A stretch of 64,000 bases of DNA from an uncultured Bacteroidales bacterium (GCA_900542355.1 UQNE01000005.1:1-64000), one strand, 5' to 3'; counted from the first letter of the stretch, positions 33,946-44,300 are shown. Program-made: numbers and translations. The notes: generated from the letters alone by a model not told the origin.

Positions 33946-34113
33946 GCTCTGACCGGTTCAATGTAAAAGTGCCTTTGTCCCGAATGCAGAGAATGTAGAG
34001 ATTGCATTATCGATGCGATAGGAATGGTTAGAATGTAGAGAAGGCTGCTGCACAGGGAAACGACACCGAATGATGGCCTACGGTTGTCTATCGGTGCATA
34101 GACCACAAGCCAC

Positions 34114-34152
34114 AAAAATAGGCTGCTCCCGAAACGGGAACAGCCTATTTTT
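34114..34152 (-). terminator. Terminator of the DUF5606-Nif3-zinc ribbon operon
   Basis: AAAAATAGGCTG...CAGCCTATTTTT is a perfect 12-bp stem with T tracts on both strands, 20 bp after the stop. Confidence 0.9.
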
Positions 34153-34171
34153 ATGCCACTTATCGGACTAA

Positions 34172-34918
34172 TTACTCCTCGCCCATAGCATCGTCCACCA
34201 AGATACGACCGCAGAACTCGCAAACGATAATTTTTTTGCGCTGACGGATATCCAACTGACGCTGAGCAGGAATCTTGCTGTGGCAACCGCCGCAACTGTC
34301 ACGCTCTACTTTTACCACCGCCAAGCCGTTGTGTGCATTCTTGCGGATACGCTTGAAAGCACTGAGCAGACGGTCGTCGATCTGTTTCTCGATCTCTGCC
34401 GAACGGAGAATCAGCGATTCGGTCTCTGCTTTGGTCTCTGCCAAGATAGAATCCAACTCGTTCTTTTTCTGGTTGAGATCAACGGTCTTCTCCTCGATCT
34501 CAGCCACGGTTTTATCCTTCTCCGCACGATAGGTCTCTAAAGCCATCGTATTGTTGTGGATACTTTTTTGGGCAGATTCGATCTCCAATTCTTGATACTC
34601 AATCTCGTGGTTGAGGTTGTCGAACTCACGATTGTTGCGAACGGTCTTCTGCTGCTCTTGGTAGCGTGCGATAGTAGCATTGGCGTTCTCGGTTTTTACA
34701 CGGCAGTCCGAAATCTTGTTCTCGCACTCTTTGATATCGTTTTCGATATTCTGCAAACGCGTCTTGAGTCCTTCGATCTCATCGCCCATGTCTTTTACCT
34801 CTTGGGGCAACTCGCCTGCCAATGTGCGCAGTTCATCGATGCGCGAATCTACTTGCTGCAATTCGTAGAGGGCTTTCAGTTTCTCCTCTACCGTCAATTC
34901 TTTTTCTTTTGTAGCCAT
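34172..34918 (-). CDS. Coiled-coil zinc-ribbon protein (DUF164/CT398-like)
   Basis: The 248-residue protein is a long antiparallel coiled coil (about 10-195). A C-terminal zinc ribbon follows with SCGGCHSKIPAQRQLDI and VCEFCGRIL. This matches the CT398/DUF164 family, members of which have been linked to nucleic-acid or secretion-related roles without a settled function. It follows the Nif3-like gene by 72 bp on the same strand and is the last gene before a strong terminator. Confidence 0.85.
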   Translation of the reverse strand: MATKEKELTVEEKLKALYELQQVDSRIDELRTLAGELPQEVKDMGDEIEGLKTRLQNIENDIKECENKISDCRVKTENANATIARYQEQQKTVRNNREFDNLNHEIEYQELEIESAQKSIHNNTMALETYRAEKDKTVAEIEEKTVDLNQKKNELDSILAETKAETESLILRSAEIEKQIDDRLLSAFKRIRKNAHNGLAVVKVERDSCGGCHSKIPAQRQLDIRQRKKIIVCEFCGRILVDDAMGEE

Positions 34919-34990
34919 AGTTGTATATGTTGTTTATTTAGTTTCTTCTTTTCTTGCCACAAGGGCTTAACTAATAAGTGTAGCCGCCCA

Positions 34991-35767
34991 CTACGCCAGC
35001 ACCTGAACGGGCGTGGCATCTGCCTCCGATATATAGGTTGGCACCTTATCTGCCAACAGTTCTCGAAATATATCGCGCGTGAAATGCTCGCTTACCCAAT
35101 GGTCGATGTCCACAAGGCCTACCTCTCCGTCAGCGGCTTGCATCTCGTGGTACTTGCAGTCGGCAGTGAGATAAACATCGGCTCCTTGGCGTATTGCCTC
35201 GCCGATAAACTCTGCGCCAGCACCGCCACACATAGCGATACGCTGCACTTGATCGTGCTTCGGGCGGGTATAGTGGACATACCACGCACCAAATCGCTCA
35301 CGCACAAGACACAGAAAATCAGCATATTGCATCGACTCCGGCAGCATACCTATCACGCCGAGACCATAGTCTGCGCCCGCATGGGCAGGCACCAAAATCC
35401 GATAGTTCTCCACGCCCAAAATATCTGCCATCCGCCCGCTGACGCCGTGCAAAAAACAATCCATCGCAGTATGGCTCGAATAGAGCGCAATACCATGACG
35501 GATAGCCTGTTCTACACATCGCTCCTGCGGTGTGAGACCACAAATATGTTTCAGTCCGTGAAAAAGCAGGGGGTGATGACTGATGATGAGGTTGCATTGT
35601 TTCTCAATAGCCTCAGTGACAACAGCCTCTGTGATGTCTGTTGTCAGCAGGGCAGCCCTAATGTCTGCGTCTGCGTTACCCACCTGCACTCCCGAGTTGT
35701 CCCATTGCTCTTGGTAACTCAAGGGAGCCACAGATTCTATGATATCGATAATGTCTTTTAGGATCAA
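34991..35767 (-). CDS. Nif3-like (DUF34) dinuclear metal-binding protein
   Basis: The 258-residue protein belongs to the Nif3/YbgI family of toroidal hexamers with a dimetal site. It has the N-terminal APLSYQEQWDNSGVQVG and the metal ligands in ISHHPLLFHG; later blocks are SSHTAMD and the near-C-terminal DIDHWVSEH. The biochemical role is disputed; a GTP cyclohydrolase I-related activity has been claimed for relatives. Its start overlaps the DUF5606 stop by 4 bp, so the two are coupled. Confidence 0.93.
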   Translation of the reverse strand: MILKDIIDIIESVAPLSYQEQWDNSGVQVGNADADIRAALLTTDITEAVVTEAIEKQCNLIISHHPLLFHGLKHICGLTPQERCVEQAIRHGIALYSSHTAMDCFLHGVSGRMADILGVENYRILVPAHAGADYGLGVIGMLPESMQYADFLCLVRERFGAWYVHYTRPKHDQVQRIAMCGGAGAEFIGEAIRQGADVYLTADCKYHEMQAADGEVGLVDIDHWVSEHFTRDIFRELLADKVPTYISEADATPVQVLA

Positions 35768-36297
35768 CCTTTTCGTGCGCCGACTCCGGTCTTAGCCGAT
35801 GTAGCCGCCGATTTTTGTGTTTTTACCTGTGCTTGTTTAGCCACAGGTTTCTTATCCTCAGCCTTGGGTGCTTCGATAGCCGTCTCTTCAGCGGCATTCT
35901 CCTCGTCGATAGAGAAATCGGTAATACCGGCATTAACCAAGATATTGTACCATTGGATAAGTTTGCGGATGTCGCTCGGATAGACACGGTCGCGATCCCA
36001 CTCGGGCAGGACCTCGTCGAACCAAGCACGGAGTGCCTCGTTGTCGGCCTTCTTCGCATCGATAGAAGCGGGTTTCAATCCCTCTTTGTTGCCCGCGCTC
36101 GTCAGCACACTGCTTAGGCTGACATCATCACCGGTGGTGAACATAGAGACCTCACTGAGCGCAACAATTTTATCACGCGCATAAGTGGGGGTACGCTTAC
36201 CGTCTAACAGCGATTCCACGATGAGCATATTGTTGCCGCGACTAACCAATTTGTACAATCCGGGCTTGCCCGTGATAGCGAGAATATTCTTCAGCAT
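35764..36297 (-). CDS. DUF5606-family protein
   Basis: The 177-residue product begins MLKNILAITGKPGLYKLVS, the hallmark of a conserved Bacteroidetes family of unknown function. A folded domain extends to about residue 128, followed by an Ala/Lys/Thr-rich tail ending GVGARKG. I start at 36297 because the longer frame begins upstream of the promoter's start site. It heads the operon with the Nif3-like and zinc-ribbon genes. Confidence 0.85.
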   Translation of the reverse strand: MLKNILAITGKPGLYKLVSRGNNMLIVESLLDGKRTPTYARDKIVALSEVSMFTTGDDVSLSSVLTSAGNKEGLKPASIDAKKADNEALRAWFDEVLPEWDRDRVYPSDIRKLIQWYNILVNAGITDFSIDEENAAEETAIEAPKAEDKKPVAKQAQVKTQKSAATSAKTGVGARKG

Positions 36298-36329
36298 AGT
36301 ATTATCAAAACTAAAATAAGAAATTTGCG

Positions 36330-36361
36330 CAAAAGTACTGCTTTTTTTGGAAATATGCAAA
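36330..36361 (-). promoter_or_regulatory. Promoter of the DUF5606 operon
   Basis: TTTG (36361-36358), 20 bp and TACTTTTG (36337-36330) on the minus strand. It is interlocked with the plus promoter at 36346-36377. Confidence 0.8.
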
Positions 36362-36377
36362 TTTTGTAGTAATTTTG
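36346..36377 (+). promoter_or_regulatory. Promoter of the CNNM/CBS gene and smpB
   Basis: TTTGG (36346-36350), 19 bp and TAATTTTG (36370-36377). The ATG at 36395 is only about 12 nt past the expected start site. The two -33 boxes lie inside each other's spacers, so polymerase can probably occupy only one at a time. Confidence 0.8.
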
Positions 36378-36394
36378 CGGTCTAATTTTGAACT

Positions 36395-37501
36395 ATGGGA
36401 CTCTTAATCACATTCTTACTGTCTGCAATGGCAGTATCATTTCTCTGCTCTTTGCTTGAATCTACCTTGATGACCACCACCTTGAGTTATATCACGATGC
36501 GCGAGGATGAGGGTTACAAGCCTGCCACACTGATGAAGCGTTACAAGACCGAGACGGAGCGTCCGCTTGCCGCTATACTTTCTCTCAATACGATAGCCAA
36601 CACGATAGGTGCCGCCGGTGTGGGACAACAAGCCAACATCATCTTCGGTTCGCAATGGTTCGGACTGGTGAGTGCCATCACCACGGTGCTGATATTGGTA
36701 TTCTCGGAGATTATCCCGAAGACGATAGGTACCACCTATTGGAAATCGCTGATGGGCTTTACGGCTCGCACGATACAGGTGCTGGTAGTAGTGATGTACC
36801 CTTGTGTGCTGTTTATCAAATGGATAACACGCATCTTCAAGCACGATGACGGCGAAGCCACCGTATCACGCGAGGAGGTGCTGGCAATGGTGAATGTAGG
36901 CGAAGAAGAGGGTGTGATAGAGAAAGATGAGAACAAAATCATCAGCAATGTGATGCGCTTGGACAGCATCAAAGCCTCGGATGTGATGACACCGCGCGTA
37001 GTGGCAAAGACTGCGCCCGAGACTATGACGCTCAAGGAGTATTACCAATCGGACGAGTACGACCACTTCTCGCGCATACCGGTCTATAACGAGGATGCGC
37101 CGGAGTTTATCACGGGCTATGTGCTGCGCGATGATGCGTTGGAAGACCTGGCAGAAGACCACTTCCAAGTAACGCTCGGTTCAATCAAACGCTCTCTGCC
37201 ATCATTCGATGAAAACAAATCGCTTGCCGACATCTTCGATGCTATGCTGAAGCAGAAATCGCAGATTGCACTGGTGATTGACGAGTACGGTTGCTTCCAA
37301 GGTATCTTGACATTGGAGGACATCATCGAGACTATTTTCGGGCTGGAGATCATCGACGAGAGCGACGACATCATCGATATGCAGCAGTACGCCCGCGAGC
37401 GTTGGCAGCAGCGACAGAAGAAGTATAAACGAGTAGAAATCAAGCAGTTGCCGCCTAAAGAAGAGGCAACCACGGAGAAAAACAATGAGACTGAAAAGTG
37501 A
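36395..37501 (+). CDS. CNNM/CBS-domain membrane protein (HlyC/CorC family)
   Basis: The 368-residue protein has an N-terminal DUF21/CNNM membrane domain with about four helices (residues 1-140; FSEIIPKTIGTTYW is a family block). A CBS pair follows at about 190-315 (DVMTPR, FSRIPVYNE, LVIDEYGCFQGILTLEDIIE). Relatives are implicated in magnesium or cobalt transport. The C-terminal CorC_HlyC domain seen in many members is absent; the end is a charged tail. It overlaps smpB by 17 bp. Confidence 0.92.
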   Translation: MGLLITFLLSAMAVSFLCSLLESTLMTTTLSYITMREDEGYKPATLMKRYKTETERPLAAILSLNTIANTIGAAGVGQQANIIFGSQWFGLVSAITTVLILVFSEIIPKTIGTTYWKSLMGFTARTIQVLVVVMYPCVLFIKWITRIFKHDDGEATVSREEVLAMVNVGEEEGVIEKDENKIISNVMRLDSIKASDVMTPRVVAKTAPETMTLKEYYQSDEYDHFSRIPVYNEDAPEFITGYVLRDDALEDLAEDHFQVTLGSIKRSLPSFDENKSLADIFDAMLKQKSQIALVIDEYGCFQGILTLEDIIETIFGLEIIDESDDIIDMQQYARERWQQRQKKYKRVEIKQLPPKEEATTEKNNETEK

Positions 37502-37949
37502 TGTAAACATAAAGAACCGCCGTGCCACCTTCGACTATGCGATACTCGACCGATACATAGCCGGTATTCAACTTTTTGGCACGGAAATCAAGTCGATCCG
37601 CGAGAGCAAAGCCTCGCTGGCGGATACCTATTGCCAGTTTGCTAACGGCGAACTATGGGTGAAACAGATGCATATCGCAGAGTACCGCTTCGGCAGTTAC
37701 GCCAACCACGAAGCACGGCGCGACCGCAAACTGCTCCTGCAGAAGAAAGAACTGCGCAAATTGGAACGCCTAACACGCGATACAGGCAAGACGATTATCC
37801 CGCTCAGAATGTTTATCAACGAGCGCGGACTGGCAAAGATGGAGATAGCCCTCTGCCAAGGTAAGCATACCTACGACAAACGCCAAACACTTCGTGAGCA
37901 AGACGACAAACGCGAACTGCAACGCGTTATGCGCAACGCCGGCAGATAG
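37485..37949 (+). CDS. smpB: SsrA-binding protein SmpB
   Basis: SmpB delivers tmRNA to stalled ribosomes for trans-translation. The 154-residue protein has the full beta-barrel with LFGTEIKSIRESKASLADTY, YCQFANGELWV and MHIAEY, then KTIIPLRMFINERGLAK and KRQTLREQDDKRELQR. The normal length with a TAG stop shows that TAG is used for termination here. It is coupled to the preceding gene. No tmRNA gene is visible in the window. Confidence 0.97.
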   Translation: MRLKSDVNIKNRRATFDYAILDRYIAGIQLFGTEIKSIRESKASLADTYCQFANGELWVKQMHIAEYRFGSYANHEARRDRKLLLQKKELRKLERLTRDTGKTIIPLRMFINERGLAKMEIALCQGKHTYDKRQTLREQDDKRELQRVMRNAGR

Positions 37950-38081
37950 ATGAGCGCGGCGGCTGACAACTGTATCCTCTACATTATTATATGTATGGCA
38001 CTTACACAAGTGTAATGCCGGCATATCGTTCATTTGTAAAGATAGATGATTGACTGCAAGTTACGCAGCAATAACACATAC

Positions 38082-38121
38082 AAAAAAAATCGGGGGGACG
38101 CTTGTGCATCTCTCCGATTTT
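38082..38121 (-). terminator. htpG terminator
   Basis: On the minus strand AAAATCGGAGAGA...CCCCCGATTTT is followed by TTTTT. It lies about 35 bp after the htpG stop. Confidence 0.8.
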
Positions 38122-38155
38122 GTTTATTTACTCGCCCATTGTGGGGCGCAACCTA

Positions 38156-40237
38156 TTACAGCATCTCGACCGAGCGATTGACAAACTTAGCCAATGCTTC
38201 GCCTTTGAGCAAACCGCTTGCCAAGAGAGCAATGTCGATGAGTTGGTGTACTTTCTCGTCGCCGGCAGCATGTTTGGCATACACATCTTTCACTTGTGTA
38301 CGCAATGCTCCCAATTCCTTGGTTACATTGGTTACCGCATCCTTCTCCTCTTGGGTGAGGTCGGCTTCCTTTTTGTCTTTCTGTGCGGCACGCAAGTCGT
38401 CTTCCTCTTTTTGCTTAGCGGCAATCTGCTCGTTGAGCGGTGCGACCTCGGCTTTGCAAGCCTCTACTAACTCGTTCATCAGGTCGGTTACCTTGCTATT
38501 GGCGGTATTGACCACCATATTGTATTGGTCGGGCATCTGTCCGTAGAACGACATTCCTTGCTGGTGAGCCGACATCTCTTTCATACGGCGCATAAACTCA
38601 TTTTGCGTCAAGAATACCGGCAGTGCATCGGCAGAAACATTCTCGAAACTAACCACATAGTTGGTCTTGTCATTCTTGGGCAACTGACTCTCGAAACTAT
38701 AGCGCAAGGCGTCTTCTTGTTCAGCGGTAAGCGCAACGGCTTGTTTGTCCTCTTTGAGGATTAAGTTCTCGATGACATCGGAGTCCACACGCACGAAACG
38801 AATGGTGTCTTTTTTGTCCTTATCGGATGTAGACATGCTCTTTTGCTCCATTTGGGACATAGCGTGAATATCGAGTTCTCCGTCCATCAGCAAGACATCA
38901 TAGCCTTTTGCCTTAGCACGCTCGATATACGAATAGGAGGCATCGGGGTCTTGGGTGTAGAGCAGTATCAAGTCGCCGTTCTTATCGGTCTGATTCTCCT
39001 TTACTTTTGCTTTGTACTCATCCAATGTAAAGTACTTGCCATCAAGGTTCTTGAGCAGGGCAAAACCGATGGCACGCTCGTAGAATTTCTCGTCAGTGAG
39101 CATACCAAATTGGATGAACATCTTGACATCGTCCCACTTCGTCTCAAAGTTCTCACGGTCGTTCTTGTAGAGTTCTGCCAATTTGTCAGCCACTTTCTTT
39201 GTGATATAGCCGCTGATTTTCTTGACATTGTTATCGCTTTGGAGATACGAACGACTGACATTCAGAGGAATATCGGGCGAATCGATGACACCATGCAACA
39301 GCGTCAAGTACTCCGGTACGATATTCTCCACCTCGTTGGTTACATAGACCTGGTTGCAATAGAGTTGTATCTTATTGCGGTGTACATCAAGGTTGTTTTT
39401 GATTTTGGGGAAGTACAAGATACCGGTCAAATGGAACGGATAGTCCACATTCAAATGGATGTGGAACAGCGGCTCGTCCATCTGGTTAGGATAGAGTTCG
39501 TGGTAGAACTTCTCGTAGTCCTCATCGGTCAGGTCAGACGGTTTGCGCATCCACGCGGGGTTGGTATCGTTGATGATATTGTCCTCCTCGGTCTCTACCT
39601 GTTTGCCGTCTTTCCATTCTTTTTTCTTACCGAATACAATCTCTACCGGCAAGAACTTGCAGTACTTGGTCAGCAGACCTTCTACCGTTGAATCCTCGAG
39701 ATACTGCTTGAATTCGTCATTGATATGCAATACAATATCCGTTCCACGGTCGGCTTTGATAGTATCTTCCATTGTGTACTCCGGCGTACCGTCGCAACTC
39801 CAATGTACGGCTTTGGTGTCTTCTTTGTACGATTGTGAGTAGATCTCCACCTTGTCAGCCACCATAAATGCACTATAGAAGCCCAATCCAAAGTGCCCGA
39901 TGATAGCCTCAGCCTTATCTTTGTATTTGTTTACAAACTCCTCGGCACCCGAGAACGCAATCTGATTGATATACTTATCTACCTCTTCGGCAGTCATACC
40001 GATACCATGGTCTTGAACGGTGAGGGTATGCTTGTCCTTATCTATCAAGACACGCACACGCGTATCACCCAAATCACCTTTTACCTCACCTACGCTCGAC
40101 AAGGTTTTCAGTTTCTGTGTTGCATCTACTGCATTTGATATCAACTCACGCAAAAAAATCTCGTGGTCGCTGTACAAGAATTTCTTAATAACGGGGAAAA
40201 TGTTGTTTGATGTTACCCCTATGTTTCCTTTGCTCAT
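38156..40237 (-). CDS. htpG: Hsp90-family chaperone HtpG
   Basis: The 693-residue protein has the GHKL ATPase elements: Glu31 and Asn35 in RELISNAVDATQK, DHGIGM at 76-81, and GHFGLGFYSAFMVADKV. Middle and dimerisation domains follow. It is longer than E. coli HtpG (624 residues) because of a charged, helical insertion near the C terminus, around residues 600-660, rich in Lys, Glu and Gln. Bacteroidetes HtpG proteins are generally of this larger size. The gene is monocistronic. I see no heat-shock operator upstream. Confidence 0.98.
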   Translation of the reverse strand: MSKGNIGVTSNNIFPVIKKFLYSDHEIFLRELISNAVDATQKLKTLSSVGEVKGDLGDTRVRVLIDKDKHTLTVQDHGIGMTAEEVDKYINQIAFSGAEEFVNKYKDKAEAIIGHFGLGFYSAFMVADKVEIYSQSYKEDTKAVHWSCDGTPEYTMEDTIKADRGTDIVLHINDEFKQYLEDSTVEGLLTKYCKFLPVEIVFGKKKEWKDGKQVETEEDNIINDTNPAWMRKPSDLTDEDYEKFYHELYPNQMDEPLFHIHLNVDYPFHLTGILYFPKIKNNLDVHRNKIQLYCNQVYVTNEVENIVPEYLTLLHGVIDSPDIPLNVSRSYLQSDNNVKKISGYITKKVADKLAELYKNDRENFETKWDDVKMFIQFGMLTDEKFYERAIGFALLKNLDGKYFTLDEYKAKVKENQTDKNGDLILLYTQDPDASYSYIERAKAKGYDVLLMDGELDIHAMSQMEQKSMSTSDKDKKDTIRFVRVDSDVIENLILKEDKQAVALTAEQEDALRYSFESQLPKNDKTNYVVSFENVSADALPVFLTQNEFMRRMKEMSAHQQGMSFYGQMPDQYNMVVNTANSKVTDLMNELVEACKAEVAPLNEQIAAKQKEEDDLRAAQKDKKEADLTQEEKDAVTNVTKELGALRTQVKDVYAKHAAGDEKVHQLIDIALLASGLLKGEALAKFVNRSVEML

Positions 40238-40484
40238 AGTATGTAAGTTTTTTATTTGTTCTACTTATTCGTGCTTGCTCACCTCTCACAACATTGCAGC
40301 GGTATCACAAGCAACCATACTCACATTCTCAAAAACTTTGCCAAAGCCCCGAGGCTGTCATTTTGTCATAATTGTATCGGTAAGCATAGCATAATGTACC
40401 AAGAAACCGCACCAAAATGATTGCATATATGCCATACATCGGGGTTTATCTTTTGAGGAAAGAGAGTCTGTCGCAGAGAGAATA

Positions 40485-40503
40485 GCGGGCTTGGCAAGCC
40501 CGC
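40485..40503. other. Perfect GC-rich hairpin in spacer
   Basis: GCGGGCTTG-g-CAAGCCCGC is a perfect inverted repeat with a one-base centre. There is no T tract. It lies in the 485-bp spacer 40238-40722, which has no recognised gene. Confidence 0.55.
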
Positions 40504-40623
40504 CACAAGAACACTTCGCAGATGAGTTGTGGCTATGGAGTTGAGAGGTTGATTAGCGTATGGCACAATTTGGTCAAACTATTTTAGGACACCACGACGG
40601 GCAGACCATGGTCTGATTGGCTT

Positions 40624-40656
40624 AATCACCTATTAACAACCTATTAATCACCTATT
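40624..40656. repeat. 11-bp tandem repeat (family C)
   Basis: Three units AATCACCTATT, AACAACCTATT, AATCACCTATT, period 11. Read on the other strand the unit contains GGTGATT, as in the array at 16563-16614. Confidence 0.7.
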
Positions 40657-40722
40657 AGCGACCCGATATGGTCTCGAAAAAGAGGAAACAAAGATACTAG
40701 TAAGGTAGTAAGTAGGACGAAA

Positions 40723-41328
40723 TTATGCCATCTTGGTGGCAGAGATGGTGTCTTGGGAGGTATGGCGGATGATGTAGTAGGGGACGCCAAGAGATTGGAT
40801 TTCCTGCTCGTAGCGTCGGAACAACTCAAGGCGAATAGCCTCACTGCCGTTCTCACGGACGGGGTCATCTACCCAAGCCAAATCTGGATAGAGCAGCAAA
40901 TAGACATCCATCTTATATTGTACCATTGCCTCCAAGACCCAATCGGGCGCACTGCCATAGCAGTAGTCGAACCATACACGCGTGATAATCAACTCGGTAT
41001 CAAAGAAGACAATACCACCTTGGGAGAGTGCTTTCCATCTATCGTCAGCAGCCTCAGCCGTATTGCTATTCTCTACGGCCTCAGCACTACAGCCGCTTTC
41101 CATTTTTCCTACATTCGTCTTTTTGGGGGAGGATGCGTAGGCTTGCAATTGCTCTATTTGATATCGAGCGATAGCACAGACATCATCGTAGGTATAGGGA
41201 TGCCCCAACTGCTCGACATACTCACGCGCATACTCAGGTACATAGATACCATGATAGCGTTGGGAGAGTTGCTGAGCAAGAGTAGATTTGCCCGTCGATT
41301 CCGGTCCGATAATTCCTACTTTGAGCAT
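40723..41328 (-). CDS. NadR-like AAA ATPase / putative ribosylnicotinamide kinase
   Basis: The 201-residue protein has the loop GPESTGKSTL (8-17) and the VPEYAREYVEQLG block typical of the kinase domain of NadR-type proteins (AAA_28). VFFDTELIITRVWFDYC and YLLLYPDLAWVDDPVRE follow. Residues about 66-105 form a low-complexity insert (SSPKKTNVGKMESGCSAEAV onward) not usual for the family. The substrate is unproven. Its start is 5 bp after the sprA stop, so it is the third gene of ruvA-sprA-kinase. Confidence 0.8.
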   Translation of the reverse strand: MLKVGIIGPESTGKSTLAQQLSQRYHGIYVPEYAREYVEQLGHPYTYDDVCAIARYQIEQLQAYASSPKKTNVGKMESGCSAEAVENSNTAEAADDRWKALSQGGIVFFDTELIITRVWFDYCYGSAPDWVLEAMVQYKMDVYLLLYPDLAWVDDPVRENGSEAIRLELFRRYEQEIQSLGVPYYIIRHTSQDTISATKMA

Positions 41329-41333
41329 ACCGA

Positions 41334-44300
41334 TTAGCGTGTAAGCATCAGTTTGATATTGATACCTACATTGTCCGATTTGATAGGATACGACGACGAG
41401 ATGAGCGGGGTTGTACCTTGGTGATCGTAGAAGAGTTGCAAGTTTACTTTCTGCGACAGGACATAGTCGGCACTAATCTTGATAGCAAACACTTTGTTGC
41501 CGCTCGATGCCTGCGTAATGCCTTCCTCCACCTTGCGCAATAGTGTTTTTATATCCTTGTAAGAGATATCCACATTGAGTTTAAGGTCGTTGCTGACTTT
41601 CTTCTGACCGCCGTCTTTCTTCTTGGTGATAAAACTCAGGTTCTTTATCGTATAACCACCACCGATGACAAACTCATTGGTGTGTCCTTCGGTGAGTTGC
41701 ACGCTGGTTACATTCAGCGCCAAGTTGCGCTGTTTACGATACTCAAACTTGCACGATAGCGAGTTTTTCATCGACAGATTGAGACCAATCAGCGGCGAGA
41801 AAGCCTCAGTAATCGACACATTGGAGATGTCATAAGCCGACGAAGGGATAGGCATATCGGTGGTAACATCACGAACAAAACCGACCATTTTATCGGTCTG
41901 ACCATCTAATGGTACCCATGTGGAGTAACTGCCGTAACTGCCTATCGAGTACTTGCAGGTGTAAGCATGGGTGAGCGTAACGGAGCGGAAATGGTCGCGC
42001 ATCCATGGCAGTTTGCCTAATCCGTCGTAGGTAACCGACCAGTTGGGCAACACACGCAGGATACTCAAGAATGGATTGAGATTCATCGTATTGGCATTGC
42101 GACCGGTGTATGCAGCCAAGAAAGCAGGCACCAGCACATCGGCTGAGTTCTTAGCCACACTGCCTTTCGACGGGTCATACACCTGTCCGCCGGGGAGTAC
42201 GCCTTTCATAAAACCGGTGGTCGGATACAAGACACCTTCGTATTGCGCTTGTACACGCCCTTGCATCACATCGAGGTTCTGCAAGAATTGGTTGTAGGTT
42301 GCATTGGCAAAGTTGTCCTCCTGCGTACCAATCTTGCTAAATGCCGTACCGATAGCCACCTGCGTGATATTGAACGACCCCGTCATATTCTCTTGCAGTT
42401 GGTCATACGAATAGATGATCGAGGTTGAGTTGGCAAAATAGCGTTTGCCGTTCACTTGAATCTTCAGTCCGGGGAGCGGTTCGAGCGTCAGTTTGAGGTC
42501 AAAATCGCTGGTGAAAGCGCGTGTAGCAGGCTGTACCACTGCCGTATCGCCCGACAGCCACCCGTTCTCTTTAGCGCGATTGACGAAGTCGGACGGAATA
42601 AAACCAAAGGCAAAATCGAACCCGGGCGCATATAGTCCCTCGGTGCGCCGCTGCCCCATAAAGCCCGCCTCGGGGTTGAAGCCCGGTACGGTCATCGAGT
42701 TGGTCTCGCGATAGGTAACTTGTACACGGCGGAACATCGTACCTATGTAGGCAAACATATCGCCGGTTACTTGTGCGGGAGTACGCTGACTCGGGTCTTT
42801 TGTGGTGATAGTCAGCACCATAGCCTCGCAATCGGCTTTGGAAGTGATGTTCACTTTGGTGTTTCCGTTCGGCTTAAACGATACCGGGATACGATGCCCC
42901 GCGCTGTCGGTTGCCGTAACGGTAAGTGATTCCGAGTTGAGGCGGTGGGTAACCTCTATCGTCTTGCCTTTCTCCGCCTTGATGGTCTGCGAATAGGTCT
43001 TAGGCTTGAACGCACGGCGGGTCTGACGACGCGTGTATTGTTGCGTCATCTGTTTCCAATACTTCGATTTGCCATAGAGTGTCTCAAAGTTGATACCACC
43101 GTCCACTTGCCACGATTGTAACGAAGAGATAGTGTTGCCGAGGTCGGTATCGGATGTGGTCTGCGCCGTACGCGCCCAGTTGTAGGTAGCGTTGTATGAG
43201 GCATTAGCCGACAAGGCTTCTAAATACGGAATCCGATTGAAGGGCACATTCCACGAGGCTGTAAATACCTGCTGATAGGTATAGGGCGAACCCCATTTGG
43301 CAAGACTGCGTTGGATAGTATCGCGCCATGCCTCGTAGTAATCGTTGGTGAAAGCATAGTCGCGCAGTATCTCGGGAGCATAGTAGCCCTCGTCGATGGT
43401 AGAGTTCATTGCCGACTGGAACGAGAACTTCATATTCTTGGTCAAGTCGTACTTGAAATCGAAGTTACGATCCCATGTAAAGTCCTTGGAGAAGGTCAAA
43501 TCCATCTGATCGCTTGCCGTGGCCGTCAGATCACGCATTTTCATGTGGGAGAAAGTACGGTGCATATTGGTGGAGAATGCCCACGACTGCGGCAGGTAGT
43601 AGAAATTCATCTCTTTGAGGAATTTCACTTTCTGTACTTTTTGTACTTTCTTAAACGGTTCCCATGGTTGCGGATTGAACGAATAAGCATAGTTGAACGA
43701 CCCCTTGTGGTCAGTGGTTACATTGCGTTCCATCTCGGGGGTATGCTCATTCTGCTTGTTGTATGAAGCGGAAATCGAGAAGTTGGCAGGGTCGTAGAAC
43801 ATATCCCGCTTCTTCGATTTGATATTCACTTTCATATTCGTTACCGAGAACGAAGTGGACTCTTGTACCGTGTTCGACATAGTGCGCACCGAATCGCGTT
43901 TTTCTTTCTCGTCGTTGGCGTAGGTATCCAGTGTCTCTTTAAGTTTGATGTCGGTATCCAACGGGTCATAATCGGGCGACAGAGTCTCGTTGGAATACGA
44001 TACATAGAGCGGCATTTGTATCTTGGCTTTCTCAGGGAACAAACGCCCGGCTTCGAGAGCGGCACTTACCGAAATCTGGTAGATATTGTCCATATTGCGG
44101 TCCAATACATTCGATTCGATTGAGCCGTATCCGGCTGTCTCCAATCTACCTGCTACATTCAGTTGTGCAATGTCGCTCACCGACAGAGCCGCATTTGCCA
44201 TAGCCGCTACACCACCCTGCTCGTTAAACTCGCTCAGACGCAGTTCGTTTACCCATACCTCACCGGATGCCTCGTGCGTACCCGAATTGCGGATACCTAT

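Noticed and set aside
34556..35761. 401-codon plus-strand open frame opposite the zinc-ribbon and Nif3-like genes
   Set aside because: It spans two well-supported opposite-strand genes and the gap between them, with no signal of its own.
40238..40722. Search for a small gene or htpG heat-shock operator
   Set aside because: Only repeats and a GC-rich hairpin were found; no convincing promoter, CIRCE-like inverted repeat or ORF.
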